Of a DNA stretch of 64,000 nucleotides, positions 17,061 to 26,125 are shown piece by piece. Below the pieces are notes generated by a model that was not told where the DNA came from, ran no database searches, and was given only the letters and a program-made list of their open reading frames with translations. The position numbers were made by a program, and so were the translations under genes. This stretch comes from Microbacterium sp. MYb45. Lineage in GTDB: Bacteria; Actinomycetota; Actinomycetes; Actinomycetales; Microbacteriaceae. The stretch spans positions 62,001 to 126,000 of the forward strand of contig NZ_PCPG01000006.1 in assembly GCF_002979655.1 (NCBI RefSeq). The letters are read 5' to 3'. Every line of letters starts with the position of its first letter. Positions within the stretch are counted from its first letter, which is position 1.

Positions 17061-19748
17061 GTGACCAGTGAGATCGTCGTCGTCCCCCACACCCACTGGG
17101 ACCGCGAGTGGTACGAGCCGCACGATGTATTCCGTCTGCGCCTGGTGCACATGCTCGACCGGCTGATCGGCATCCTGGAGGCGGAGCCGGAGTACCGGTT
17201 CACGCTCGACGGACAGGCCGCGGCGATCGAGGACTACCTCGAGATGCGCCCGGACATGCGCGACCGGGTCGTGGCGCTGGTCGAGCGGGAGCAGCTCAGC
17301 GTCGGTCCGTTCCTCATCCTCCTCGACGAGTTCGGCTGCGACGGCGAGACGATCATCCGCAACCTCGAGCTCGGCCGCGCCGCGAGCGCCCGCCTCGGAC
17401 GCACGATGCCCGTCGGCTACCTCCCCGACATGTTCGGCCACGCGGCCCAGATGCCGCAGATCCTGTCCGGCTTCGGCATCCGCCACAGCGCCCTCTGGCG
17501 CGGCGTCCCCGCCGACATCGCCGAGCACGCCTTCTCCTGGGTCGCCCCCAACGGCGACGCCGTGCGGTGCGAGTACCTCTTCGACGGCTACGGCAACGGC
17601 CTCGACATGTTCGCCCTGCCGGGGCAGCTGCCCGAACTCGCCCCCGACTACGCCGCCCGCACCGCATCCTGGTACGGCGACGACCCGGTACTCGCGATGC
17701 TGGGCACCGACCACTCGGCGCCGCCCGAGGATCTCGCCGAGGTCATCCGCGACTACGACGCGGGCGGGCGCGAACCGCACCTCTCGATCGCGACGCTCGA
17801 CGGCCACCTCGCCCGCTACGCGACGGATGCCGCCACCCTCGCCGCCCTCCCGCAGGTGCACGGTGAGATGCGCTCGCACGCCCGCGGCAACCTCCTCCCC
17901 GGCGTCTTCTCCATCCGCACGAACCTCAAGCGCGAGATGGCCCGCTCCGAGCAGGCGCTCACCGCCGCCGAGCGCCTCGACCTGATGTACGGCACCCGCG
18001 ACCACCGCTCCTTCTTCGACACGGCCTGGTACCGGATCGTGGAGAGCACCGCGCACGACTCCGTGACCGGATGCGGCGTCGACGCGACGGCCGAGCAGGT
18101 GGGCACGCGCATCCACACCGCCGGCCACATCGCCCGCGGCGTGATCGACACCGTGCTCCGCGACGTCTCGACGGCCGTCTCGCCCGCGCTGCACCTCGTG
18201 TTCAACCCCTCGGGCTTCACGCGGCGCGCGCAGGTCGAGGTCACGCTGCACGGGGTCGACGCGGGCTCGCTCTCCGCGGGCGTGCAGCTGCTCGACCCGC
18301 TGACCACCGTCCTCGGTGACGAGCGGATGCGCACGGCCGACCTGCCGAAGATCCTCCGCCGCATCCACGGCCGCGAGCTCTTCGGCCAGCAGATCAACGG
18401 ATACGAGTGGGGCGAGCGGTCGCTGCGCTTCCAGGTCGCCGAGAGCCCGCAGGGCGTGTGGGACCTGGCCGCGTTCACCGTCGAGCTCGAGGAGCGCGTC
18501 GCCGCGGATGCCGCGGGCGACGACGTCTGGCACGTCGAGACCATCGCCGACCCCCGGCACCGGGCGCTCCTGGCCGTCGACGTCGACGGGCTCGCGCTCG
18601 CCGCGGTCGGCGAGACCACGGCGCCGGCATCGGCCGACGCGGTCACCGTGACGAGCGGATCGCTCTCGAACGGGGCCCTCACCGCGACCGTGAACGCCGA
18701 CGGCACCGTCCGCATCGACGGCGCGGACGGCTCGTCGATCGACGGCGCGCTCGCTCTCGTCGACGACGGCGACTGCGGCGACTCGTACAACTACGGTCCG
18801 GTCGATGCGGCATCCGCCGTCTCGACGCCCTCGTCGGTCGAGGTGACCGTGCTCGAGGAGGGGCCGCTGCGCGGACGCATCCGCATCCGCCGGGTCTACG
18901 ACCTGCCGGAGCGCTTGGACGCGGACCGCCGGCGCTCGACCTCGACGGTGCCGCTCGTGACCGAGACCACGATCGAGCTGCGCGAGGGCGAGGGCTTCCT
19001 GCGCGTCGGCATCGACTACGTGAACACCGCCTCCGACCACCGGCTCCGGGTGCTGGTGCCCGTCGACGGCGCCGGGCTCGACTCCTCCCGCAGTGCCGGG
19101 CAGTACGGCACGACCGTGCGCGGACGCGAGGCCGAGGGGGGCTGGGGCGAATTCCCGCTGCCGACCTATCCGGCGTACCGCTTCGCCGCGGCGGGCTCGA
19201 CCGCGGTGCTGGTGCAGAAGCTGTCGGAGTACGAGCTGGTGTCGACGGCCGACGCGCCGGATGCTCTCGCGGTCACGCTGTCGCGCTCGGTCGGGATGAT
19301 GAGCGTGAACGTGCACCCGCTGCGCGACGAGCCGGCCGGATCCGAGATCCCCGTGCCGGGCGCCCAGTACCTCGGGGTCGCCGTGCACACCGATCTGGCG
19401 ATCCTGGTCGGCGCCGACGATGCGACCGCGGTGCGCGCCGCCGATCTCTTCCGGCACGACCCGCTCGTGGTCCGCGGTTCGGGTGCGGCCGACGGCCCGC
19501 TGCCCGAGGCGGCGTTCCCCGTGCGGCTGTCGGGTGATGTGGTGCTGGAGTCGGCGCGACGCGTCGGCACCGAGGCCGAGCTCCGGTTCGTGAACTACCT
19601 GACCGAGGAGCGCGAGGTGGCGTTCACGTCACCCGGCGACTGGGCGCGGGTCGACCTGGCCGGTGAGGTGCAGGACGGCGCCTTCGACGCGGCGGCTGCT
19701 CGTGCCGTCGGCGGCGGGATGCTCAGCATCCGCCGGGTGATCGACTGA
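17061..19748 (+). CDS. GH38 alpha-mannosidase
   Basis: This 895-residue glycoside hydrolase of family 38 removes alpha-linked mannose. It shows VVPHTHWDREWY near the N-terminus (zinc His and Asp), LPDMFGHAAQMPQIL with the Asp nucleophile position, HGEMRSHARGNLLPGVFSIR, and WYRIVESTAHDSVTGCGVDA with the second zinc His. The C-terminal half is the beta-sandwich part. No signal peptide is present, so it works on imported, small substrates. The GTG start has AGGAG upstream. It is the last gene of the block starting at iolE and directly precedes iolC, which ties mannose release to inositol use. Confidence 0.92.
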   Translation: MTSEIVVVPHTHWDREWYEPHDVFRLRLVHMLDRLIGILEAEPEYRFTLDGQAAAIEDYLEMRPDMRDRVVALVEREQLSVGPFLILLDEFGCDGETIIRNLELGRAASARLGRTMPVGYLPDMFGHAAQMPQILSGFGIRHSALWRGVPADIAEHAFSWVAPNGDAVRCEYLFDGYGNGLDMFALPGQLPELAPDYAARTASWYGDDPVLAMLGTDHSAPPEDLAEVIRDYDAGGREPHLSIATLDGHLARYATDAATLAALPQVHGEMRSHARGNLLPGVFSIRTNLKREMARSEQALTAAERLDLMYGTRDHRSFFDTAWYRIVESTAHDSVTGCGVDATAEQVGTRIHTAGHIARGVIDTVLRDVSTAVSPALHLVFNPSGFTRRAQVEVTLHGVDAGSLSAGVQLLDPLTTVLGDERMRTADLPKILRRIHGRELFGQQINGYEWGERSLRFQVAESPQGVWDLAAFTVELEERVAADAAGDDVWHVETIADPRHRALLAVDVDGLALAAVGETTAPASADAVTVTSGSLSNGALTATVNADGTVRIDGADGSSIDGALALVDDGDCGDSYNYGPVDAASAVSTPSSVEVTVLEEGPLRGRIRIRRVYDLPERLDADRRRSTSTVPLVTETTIELREGEGFLRVGIDYVNTASDHRLRVLVPVDGAGLDSSRSAGQYGTTVRGREAEGGWGEFPLPTYPAYRFAAAGSTAVLVQKLSEYELVSTADAPDALAVTLSRSVGMMSVNVHPLRDEPAGSEIPVPGAQYLGVAVHTDLAILVGADDATAVRAADLFRHDPLVVRGSGAADGPLPEAAFPVRLSGDVVLESARRVGTEAELRFVNYLTEEREVAFTSPGDWARVDLAGEVQDGAFDAAAARAVGGGMLSIRRVID

Positions 19749-19767
19749 TCTCGGCAAGAGAGCGACT

Positions 19768-19789
19768 AAGTGCTAATGTTAAGACAAAT
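19768..19789 (+). promoter_or_regulatory. Promoter/operator motif AAGTGCTAATGTTAAGACA
   Basis: This copy matches the motif at 8535 at 16 of 19 positions, with extended -10 TGCTAATGT and core ATGTnnnGACA. It lies in the 62-base gap between the GH38 gene and iolC and probably drives iolC-iolD as a second transcription unit under the same regulator. Confidence 0.55.
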
Positions 19790-19810
19790 GATCGAGGGAG
19801 AGGGGGCACG

Positions 19811-20767
19811 ATGACCGAGCACACACCGGTCCCGGAGATCCTGGCCATCGGGCGCCTGGGTGTCGACCTGTATCCGCTGCAGGACGGCGTCGGCCTCGGC
19901 GAGGTCGCCAGCTTCGGCAAGTACCTCGGCGGCAGCGCTGCGAATGTCTCGGTCGCCGCCGCACGGTACGGACATGACACCGCACTGCTCTCCCGTGTCG
20001 GTGACGACCCCTTCGGGCGGTACCTGCGCACCGAGCTCGAGCGCCTCGGGGTGCACAGCCGGTACGTCGCGACCGACCCGACGTACAAGACCCCGATCAC
20101 GTTCTGTGAGATCTTCCCGCCCGACGACTTCCCGCTGTACTTCTATCGCGAACCGACCGCCCCCGACCTGCAGATCCGGCCGGGAGACGTCGACGAGGCC
20201 GCGGTGCGGCAGGCCGCGCTCGTCTGGTTCACCGCGACCGGCCTGAGCGAGGAGCCGAGCCGGCAGACGCACCTCGACCTTCTCCGGGCGCGCGGGCGCC
20301 GAGCGCACACGGTGTTCGATCTGGACTACCGCCCCATGTTCTGGGAGACGCTCGACGAGGCCCGCGCGCAGATCCAGCGGGCGCTGGAGTTCGCCACGGT
20401 CGCCGTGGGAAACCGCGAGGAGTGCGAGGTCGCGGTCGGTGAGACCGACCCGCAGCGTGCGGCGGATGCGCTCCTCGAGCGCGGCGTCGAGCTGGCGATC
20501 GTGAAGCAGGGACCCCGCGGCGTGCTCGCCAAGACGCGGTCGAGGCAGGTCGAGATCCCCGCGACCGCGGTCGAGGTCGTGAACGGACTCGGTGCCGGCG
20601 ACGCGTTCGGCGGTGCGCTCTGCCACGGACTGCTCGCCGAGTGGGAGCTGGAGAAGACCCTGACCTATGCGAATGCGGCGGGCGGCATCGTCGCCGGACG
20701 CCGGGAATGCTCGACGGCGATGCCGACCGAGCGCGAGGTCGCCGAGGTCGTGAACGGAGATGCGTGA
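19811..20767 (+). CDS. iolC: 5-dehydro-2-deoxygluconokinase
   Basis: This 318-residue PfkB/ribokinase-family protein phosphorylates 5-keto-2-deoxygluconate in inositol breakdown. It shows GRLGVDLYP, the GG-switch region GKYLGGSAANVSVA, SRVGDDPFGRYL, DLDYRPMFW and the catalytic GLGAGDAFGGAL near residue 262. GAGGGAG precedes the ATG. The assignment as IolC rests on close neighbourhood with iolA, iolB and iolD and on the IolC-like N-terminal and DLDYRP motifs. It is followed by the Cgl0158-type gene after one base. Confidence 0.9.
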   Translation: MTEHTPVPEILAIGRLGVDLYPLQDGVGLGEVASFGKYLGGSAANVSVAAARYGHDTALLSRVGDDPFGRYLRTELERLGVHSRYVATDPTYKTPITFCEIFPPDDFPLYFYREPTAPDLQIRPGDVDEAAVRQAALVWFTATGLSEEPSRQTHLDLLRARGRRAHTVFDLDYRPMFWETLDEARAQIQRALEFATVAVGNREECEVAVGETDPQRAADALLERGVELAIVKQGPRGVLAKTRSRQVEIPATAVEVVNGLGAGDAFGGALCHGLLAEWELEKTLTYANAAGGIVAGRRECSTAMPTEREVAEVVNGDA

Positions 20768-20768
20768 G

Positions 20769-21668
20769 ATGACAGCCCTGACCGAAGAGGACTTCCACCG
20801 ACTCCGGACGGTGCGCGCGGAGTCGCCGCACGCGATCCGCGAGACGCTGGCCGGACGCCGCCGCCGCGACATCATCCGCGGGGACGGACGGCTGTTCATC
20901 ATCGCCGCCGACCACCCCGCGCGCGGTGCGCTCGCGGTCGGCGGGTCGCCGTTCGCCATGGCCGACCGCTACGAGCTGCTCGATCGGCTCGCGATCGCCC
21001 TGCGGCATCCGGGGGTGGACGGTGTGCTCGGCACCCCCGACATCATCGACGACCTGGCGATGCTGGGCCTGCTCGACGACAAGATCGTCGTCGGATCGAT
21101 GAACCGCGGCGGGCTCCGCGGAGCGACATTCGAGATGGACGACCGCTACACCGGGTACGACGTGCCCGCGATGGTGGACTCCGGCATCGACTTCGCCAAG
21201 GCTCTGCTGCGCGTGAACCTCGACGACGACGGGACGGCCCCCACGTTGGCCTCGACGGCCGACGCGGTGACCGCGGCCGCACGGGCCGACCTGCCGATCA
21301 TGCTCGAGCCGTTCCTCAGCCGCCGGGTCGACGGCCGGGTCGTCAACGACCTGAGCCCGGATGCCGTGATGCTGTCGATCGCGATCGCCAGCGGTCTGGG
21401 TGCGAGCAGCGCCAGCACGTGGCTGAAGCTGCCGGTCGTCGACGACATGGAACGCGTGCTCGCGGCGACGACGCTGCCCGTGCTGCTGCTCGGCGGCGAC
21501 GCGGGCGCAGACCCCGACGACACGTTCTCGTCCTGGGAGGACGCCCTGTCGCTCCCCGGCGTGCGCGGCCTGACCGTCGGCCGCACTCTCCTCTATTCGT
21601 CGGACATCGACGTGGCATCCGCCATCGACGTCGCGGCCTCCCTCGTCCACCCCGGGCTGACCGCCTGA
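20769..21668 (+). CDS. Cgl0158-family aldolase-like TIM-barrel protein
   Basis: This 299-residue protein matches the actinobacterial Cgl0158 family, found next to iolC in Corynebacterium-type inositol clusters and related to class I aldolases. It shows FIIAADHPARGALAVGG, VDGVLGTPDIIDDLAMLG, LRVNLDD, STWLKLPVVDDMERV with a candidate Schiff-base Lys, LLLGGDAG and GVRGLTVGRTLLY. In the pathway it would split the IolC product to malonate semialdehyde and dihydroxyacetone phosphate, the IolJ step; that role is inferred from position. Start at the ATG after the iolC stop; an ATG three codons earlier overlaps iolC. Confidence 0.82.
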   Translation: MTALTEEDFHRLRTVRAESPHAIRETLAGRRRRDIIRGDGRLFIIAADHPARGALAVGGSPFAMADRYELLDRLAIALRHPGVDGVLGTPDIIDDLAMLGLLDDKIVVGSMNRGGLRGATFEMDDRYTGYDVPAMVDSGIDFAKALLRVNLDDDGTAPTLASTADAVTAAARADLPIMLEPFLSRRVDGRVVNDLSPDAVMLSIAIASGLGASSASTWLKLPVVDDMERVLAATTLPVLLLGGDAGADPDDTFSSWEDALSLPGVRGLTVGRTLLYSSDIDVASAIDVAASLVHPGLTA

Positions 21669-21693
21669 TCGCCCTCTCCGCAGAAGGACACGC

Positions 21694-23217
21694 ATGACCT
21701 CCGCTTCCGACATCCCCGTCATCGGCCACTGGATCGACGGGGCCGCCCGCGCCTCCGCGAGCGGTCGCACGGCTCCCGTCCACAACCCCGCGACGGGGGC
21801 GGTGACCGGGCATGTCGCCCTGGCCGACGACTCCGAGATCGCGGACGCCATCGCGTCCGCGCAGCGCGGATTCCAGGTGTGGAGCGCCTACTCGATCGCG
21901 CGGCGCCAGGCGGTGATGTTCGCGTTCCGTGAGCTGCTGAACGCGCGCAAGGGGGAGCTGGCGGCGATCATCACGGCCGAGCACGGCAAGGTCCGCTCCG
22001 ATGCGATGGGCGAGATCCTGCGCGGACAGGAGGTCGTGGAACTCGCGACCGGCTTCCCGCACCTGATCAAGGGCGCCTACTCGGAGAACGTCTCGACCGG
22101 CATCGACGTGTACTCGCTCAAGCAGCCGCTCGGCGTCGTCGGCATCATCTCCCCGTTCAACTTCCCCGCGATGGTGCCGATGTGGTTCTTCCCGGTCGCG
22201 ATCGCCGCGGGCAACGCCGTGGTGCTCAAGCCCAGCGAGAAGGACCCGTCCGCCGCACTCTGGCTCGCCGCCCTCTGGGCCGAGGCCGGGCTGCCCGACG
22301 GCGTGTTCACCGTGCTGCAGGGCGACAAGCAGGCGGTGGACGGGCTGCTGGAGAGCCCGGACGTCGCCTCGATCTCGTTCGTCGGCTCGACGCCCATCGC
22401 CCAGTACATCTACGAGACTGCGTCCCGCCACGGCAAGCGCGTGCAGGCGCTCGGCGGCGCCAAGAACCACATGCTCGTCCTGCCGGATGCCGACCTCGAC
22501 CTCGTCGCCGACCAGGCCGTGAACGCGGGATTCGGCGCGGCGGGGGAGCGGTGCATGGCCGTCTCGGTCCTGCTCGCGGTCGAGCCGGTGGCGGACGCGC
22601 TGATCGAGCGCATCTCGCAGCGCATCGCGGGGCTGCGCATCGGCGACGGTGCGGGCGGTGCCGACGGCGAGCCCGACATGGGTCCGCTGATCACGGCGGA
22701 GCACCGCGCGAAGGTGTCGGGCTACGTCGACATCGCCGAGGCCGACGGGGCGCGCATCGTGGTCGACGGCAGAGGGTTGACGGTCGACGGGAACGAGGAC
22801 GGCTTCTGGTTCGGGCCGACGCTCATCGACGAGATCCCGACCTCCTCGCGGGCCTACCAGGAGGAGATCTTCGGTCCGGTGCTGTCGGTGGTGCGGGTGC
22901 AGACTTTCCAGGAGGGGGTCGACCTGATCAACTCCGGCCGGTTCGGCAACGGGACCGCGATCTTCACCAACGACGGCGGGGCGGCCCGCCGCTTCCAGCA
23001 CGAGGTCCAGGTCGGGATGATCGGCATCAACGTGCCCATCCCGGTTCCCGTCGCGTACCACTCGTTCGGCGGGTGGAAGGCATCGCTGTTCGGCGACGCG
23101 AAGGCGTACGGTGTCCATGGCTTCGACTTCTTCACCCGCGAGAAGGCGATCACCAGTCGCTGGCTCGACCCCGCTCTCCACGGCGGCATCGACCTCGGCT
23201 TCCCCCAGAACAGCTGA
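21694..23217 (+). CDS. iolA: CoA-acylating (methyl)malonate-semialdehyde dehydrogenase, inositol paralog
   Basis: This 507-residue aldehyde dehydrogenase converts malonate semialdehyde (or methylmalonate semialdehyde) to acetyl-CoA (or propionyl-CoA) with NAD and CoA. It shows SPFNFPAMVPMWFFPVAIAAGN, FVGSTPIAQYIY, GGAKNHM in place of the hydrolytic Glu, GERCMAVSV with the catalytic Cys, and EEIFGPVLSVVRV. Loss of the general-base Glu is typical for CoA-acylating members. A second paralog is at 50633 in the valine block. Its place between the Cgl0158 gene and iolB supports the IolA role. Confidence 0.92.
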   Translation: MTSASDIPVIGHWIDGAARASASGRTAPVHNPATGAVTGHVALADDSEIADAIASAQRGFQVWSAYSIARRQAVMFAFRELLNARKGELAAIITAEHGKVRSDAMGEILRGQEVVELATGFPHLIKGAYSENVSTGIDVYSLKQPLGVVGIISPFNFPAMVPMWFFPVAIAAGNAVVLKPSEKDPSAALWLAALWAEAGLPDGVFTVLQGDKQAVDGLLESPDVASISFVGSTPIAQYIYETASRHGKRVQALGGAKNHMLVLPDADLDLVADQAVNAGFGAAGERCMAVSVLLAVEPVADALIERISQRIAGLRIGDGAGGADGEPDMGPLITAEHRAKVSGYVDIAEADGARIVVDGRGLTVDGNEDGFWFGPTLIDEIPTSSRAYQEEIFGPVLSVVRVQTFQEGVDLINSGRFGNGTAIFTNDGGAARRFQHEVQVGMIGINVPIPVPVAYHSFGGWKASLFGDAKAYGVHGFDFFTREKAITSRWLDPALHGGIDLGFPQNS

Positions 23218-23242
23218 GCAGCGGATGCGGGCAGGAGAGGCC

Positions 23243-24154
23243 ATGACCGAGGACGGGAACTGGTTCCACCGCCGCGGCGCGATCGGCCGCGACGGCTGGG
23301 AGAGCGTGGTCGACGACACGACGCCCGGCTGGGCGCACACCGGCATCCGCGTCGGCGAGCTCGGCGCGGGGGAGAGCCTCGCGCTCGCCGACACCGGGGT
23401 GGAGCGGATCGTCGTGCCGCTCTCCGGGTCGTTCTCCGTGGCGCACACCGAGGAGGGATCGACCACCGAGACGCTGCTCGCCGGTCGCCGCTCCGTGTTC
23501 GACGGTCCGAGCGACGTGCTCTACCTGTCGGCGGCGGCCACGGCCGTCATCACGGGCTCCGGTCGGGTGGCCGTGGCGTCTTCGCCCACCTCGGTCGTGC
23601 ATCCCACGCGGCACATCCTCGCGGCCGAGACCCCGGTCGAGCTCCGTGGCGCCGGCGCCTCCAGTCGGCAGGTGCACAACTTCGGCACGCCGGAGGCGCT
23701 CGACGCCGAGCGCCTCATCGTGTGCGAGGTCATCACGCCCGCCGAGAACTGGTCGTCGTACCCGCCGCACAAGCACGACGAGCACGTGCCGGGGCGAGAA
23801 TCCCGGCTCGAGGAGATCTACTACTTCGAGGCGGCGCCCACGCGCTCGAGCGGATACGCCGCCGCCGCCGACGCGGCCTTCGGGATGTTCGCTACCTACT
23901 CCTCGGATGCCGGCGAGATCGACATCGCCGAACGGGTGCGCACCGGCGACATCGCGCTGGTGCCGTTCGGATTCCACGGTCCCGCCGTGGCCGCTCCCGG
24001 CTACGACCTCTACTACCTCAACGTCATGGCCGGCCCCGACCGGGAGCGGGCCTGGCTCATCACCGACGACCCCGCGCACGCGTGGGTGCGCGACAGCTGG
24101 AGCGGGCAGGACATCGATCCCCGGCTTCCCTACCGAGCAGAGGGAGAACTCTGA
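23243..24154 (+). CDS. iolB: 5-deoxy-glucuronate isomerase
   Basis: This 303-residue bicupin isomerises 5-deoxy-glucuronate to 5-keto-2-deoxygluconate, the substrate of IolC. It shows YPPHKHDEHV and EEIYYF, which supply the metal-binding His and Glu of IolB, and FHGP near residue 250. The ATG at 23243 has AGGAG five bases upstream; an ATG at 23225 lies before that site. The stop overlaps the iolD start by one base. Confidence 0.9.
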   Translation: MTEDGNWFHRRGAIGRDGWESVVDDTTPGWAHTGIRVGELGAGESLALADTGVERIVVPLSGSFSVAHTEEGSTTETLLAGRRSVFDGPSDVLYLSAAATAVITGSGRVAVASSPTSVVHPTRHILAAETPVELRGAGASSRQVHNFGTPEALDAERLIVCEVITPAENWSSYPPHKHDEHVPGRESRLEEIYYFEAAPTRSSGYAAAADAAFGMFATYSSDAGEIDIAERVRTGDIALVPFGFHGPAVAAPGYDLYYLNVMAGPDRERAWLITDDPAHAWVRDSWSGQDIDPRLPYRAEGEL

Positions 24155-26064
24155 TGCAGACCAGACGGATGACGGTCGGCCAGGCACTGGTCGAGTTCCT
24201 CTCGCGGCAGTGGACGGTCGACGGCGACCTCCGCGAGCGCACCGTGCCCGGCATGTTCGGCATCTTCGGTCACGGGAACGTCGCCGGTCTCGGCCAGGCG
24301 CTGCAGCAGTACAACCTCGAGCAGCCCGACCTGATGCCCTACCACCAGGCCCGCAACGAGCAGGCCATGGTGCACCAGGCCGTCGGGTTCGCCCGGATGC
24401 ATCGCCGCAGGGCGACGTTCGCGAGCACGGCCTCGGTCGGTCCCGGCGCCACGAACATGCTCACCGGCGCGGCGCTCGCGACCACCAACCGGCTGCCGGC
24501 GCTGCTGCTGCCGAGCGACACCTTCGCCACGCGCGTCGCCGACCCCGTGCTGCAGCAGCTGGAGCGCCCATACGACATCGGTCTCACCGTGAACGACGCG
24601 TTCCGCCCGCTCTCGGTCTTCTTCGACCGGGTGCAGCGTCCGGAGCAGCTCTTCTCGATCGCGCTCGCCGCGATGCGCGTCCTCACCGATCCCGCCGAGA
24701 CCGGTGCGGTGACCATCGCCCTGCCCGAAGACGTGCAGGCCGAAGCGCTGGACGTGCCCCTCGAGTTCCTCCAGGACCGGGAGTGGCACATCCGCCGACC
24801 ACTGCCGGAGCGCGGACCGCTGGCGCGGGCGGTCGCGGCGATCCGCGGCGCGAAGCAGCCGCTCCTCGTCGCGGGTGGCGGCGTCATCTACTCCGAAGCG
24901 GAGCAGGCGCTGCGGGCGTTGGTCGAGGCCACGGGCATCCCGGTCGGCACGACGCAGGCGGGCGGCGGCGCGCTGCCGTGGGATCACCCCCAGTACCTGG
25001 GCGGGATCGGTGCGACCGGCACCACCGCGGCGAACCGCATCGCGGCGGAGGCCGACGTCATCATCGGCGTCGGCACCCGGTACAGCGACTTCACGACGGC
25101 ATCACGCACGGCCTTCCAGAACCCCGACGCGGTGTTCGTCAACATCAACGTCGCGGCCTTCGACGCCTACAAGCACGGCTCGCAACTGCCCGTCGTCGCG
25201 GATGCCAGGGAGACCCTGGTCGCGCTGCGCGACGAGCTCGACGGATACCGCGTCGCACCGGCGCTGAGCGCACGGATCGCCGACGAGAAGCGCGAGTGGG
25301 ATGCGGTCGTCGACCGGGCGCTCGCCCCCACGGGCCGCGAGCTGCCGGGCCAGCCCGAGATCATCGGCGCCGTGCGCGGGGCCGTGGCCGACGAAGACGT
25401 GATCGTGCAGGCGGCCGGCTCGCTCCCCGGCGACCTGCACAAGCTCTGGCGCGTCAGCGATCCGCTCGGCTATCACGTCGAATACGCCTACTCCTGCATG
25501 GGGTACGAGATCGCGGGAGGACTCGGCGTCAAGCGCGGGCTCACGGCATCCGGCGACGAGCGCGACGTCGTCGTCATGGTCGGCGACGGCTCGTACCTGA
25601 TGCTGAGCTCCGAGCTCGCGACGGCCGTGGCCGAGGGGATCAAGATCATCGTCGTGCTCATCCAGAACCAGGGCTATGCCTCGATCGGGCACCTCTCGGA
25701 GACGGTCGGCTCGGAGCGCTTCGGTACCGAGTACCGCCGCTACGACGACGAGGCGCGCAACTTCCAGCGCGGCGACGTGCTGCCGGTCGACCTCGCCATG
25801 AACGCGCGCAGCTACGGCGTCGACGTCATCGAGATCGCGAAGGGGTCCGCGGCGATCGACGACCTGCGCGCCGCGGTCGCCGCCGCGAAGGCCTCGGAGC
25901 GGACGACGCTCATCCACGTCGAGAGCGATCCGACGGTCTACGGCCCCGACGGCGAGGGCTGGTGGGATGTGCCGGTGGCCGAGGTCTCGCGCACCGAGAC
26001 CGCTCGACGGGCGCGCGCGGAGTACGAGGGTCAGCGCGCCGCACAGCGCCCGCTGCTGGGGTGA
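24154..26064 (+). CDS. iolD: 3D-(3,5/4)-trihydroxycyclohexane-1,2-dione hydrolase
   Basis: This 636-residue thiamine-diphosphate enzyme opens the ring of the diketone made by IolE. It has the three-domain layout of the acetolactate synthase superfamily: N-terminal pyrimidine-binding domain with [13 protein letters not shown] and the Glu in [10 protein letters not shown], a central domain with [11 protein letters not shown], and a C-terminal domain with the ThDP motif [16 protein letters not shown] ending [10 protein letters not shown]. Size and motifs match IolD. It ends the inositol unit; the next gene, rlmN, has its own promoter. Confidence 0.92.
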   Translation: MQTRRMTVGQALVEFLSRQWTVDGDLRERTVPGMFGIFGHGNVAGLGQALQQYNLEQPDLMPYHQARNEQAMVHQAVGFARMHRRRATFASTASVGPGATNMLTGAALATTNRLPALLLPSDTFATRVADPVLQQLERPYDIGLTVNDAFRPLSVFFDRVQRPEQLFSIALAAMRVLTDPAETGAVTIALPEDVQAEALDVPLEFLQDREWHIRRPLPERGPLARAVAAIRGAKQPLLVAGGGVIYSEAEQALRALVEATGIPVGTTQAGGGALPWDHPQYLGGIGATGTTAANRIAAEADVIIGVGTRYSDFTTASRTAFQNPDAVFVNINVAAFDAYKHGSQLPVVADARETLVALRDELDGYRVAPALSARIADEKREWDAVVDRALAPTGRELPGQPEIIGAVRGAVADEDVIVQAAGSLPGDLHKLWRVSDPLGYHVEYAYSCMGYEIAGGLGVKRGLTASGDERDVVVMVGDGSYLMLSSELATAVAEGIKIIVVLIQNQGYASIGHLSETVGSERFGTEYRRYDDEARNFQRGDVLPVDLAMNARSYGVDVIEIAKGSAAIDDLRAAVAAAKASERTTLIHVESDPTVYGPDGEGWWDVPVAEVSRTETARRARAEYEGQRAAQRPLLG

Positions 26065-26125
26065 GTCGGGTCGGGCCGCCTGCGCTCCAGGCACTTCCCA
26101 CCCGGTACCGCGTACCCTGGAGGGT

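Noticed and set aside
16821..19457. An 878-codon open frame antisense to the GH38 gene
   Set aside because: It is an artefact of high GC: composition is Arg/Val/Gly/Asp-rich without family motifs, and the plus strand encodes a clear GH38 enzyme.
19811..20767. Ribokinase or fructokinase instead of IolC
   Set aside because: Motifs such as DLDYRPMFW and the neighbours iolA, iolB, iolD fit IolC better.
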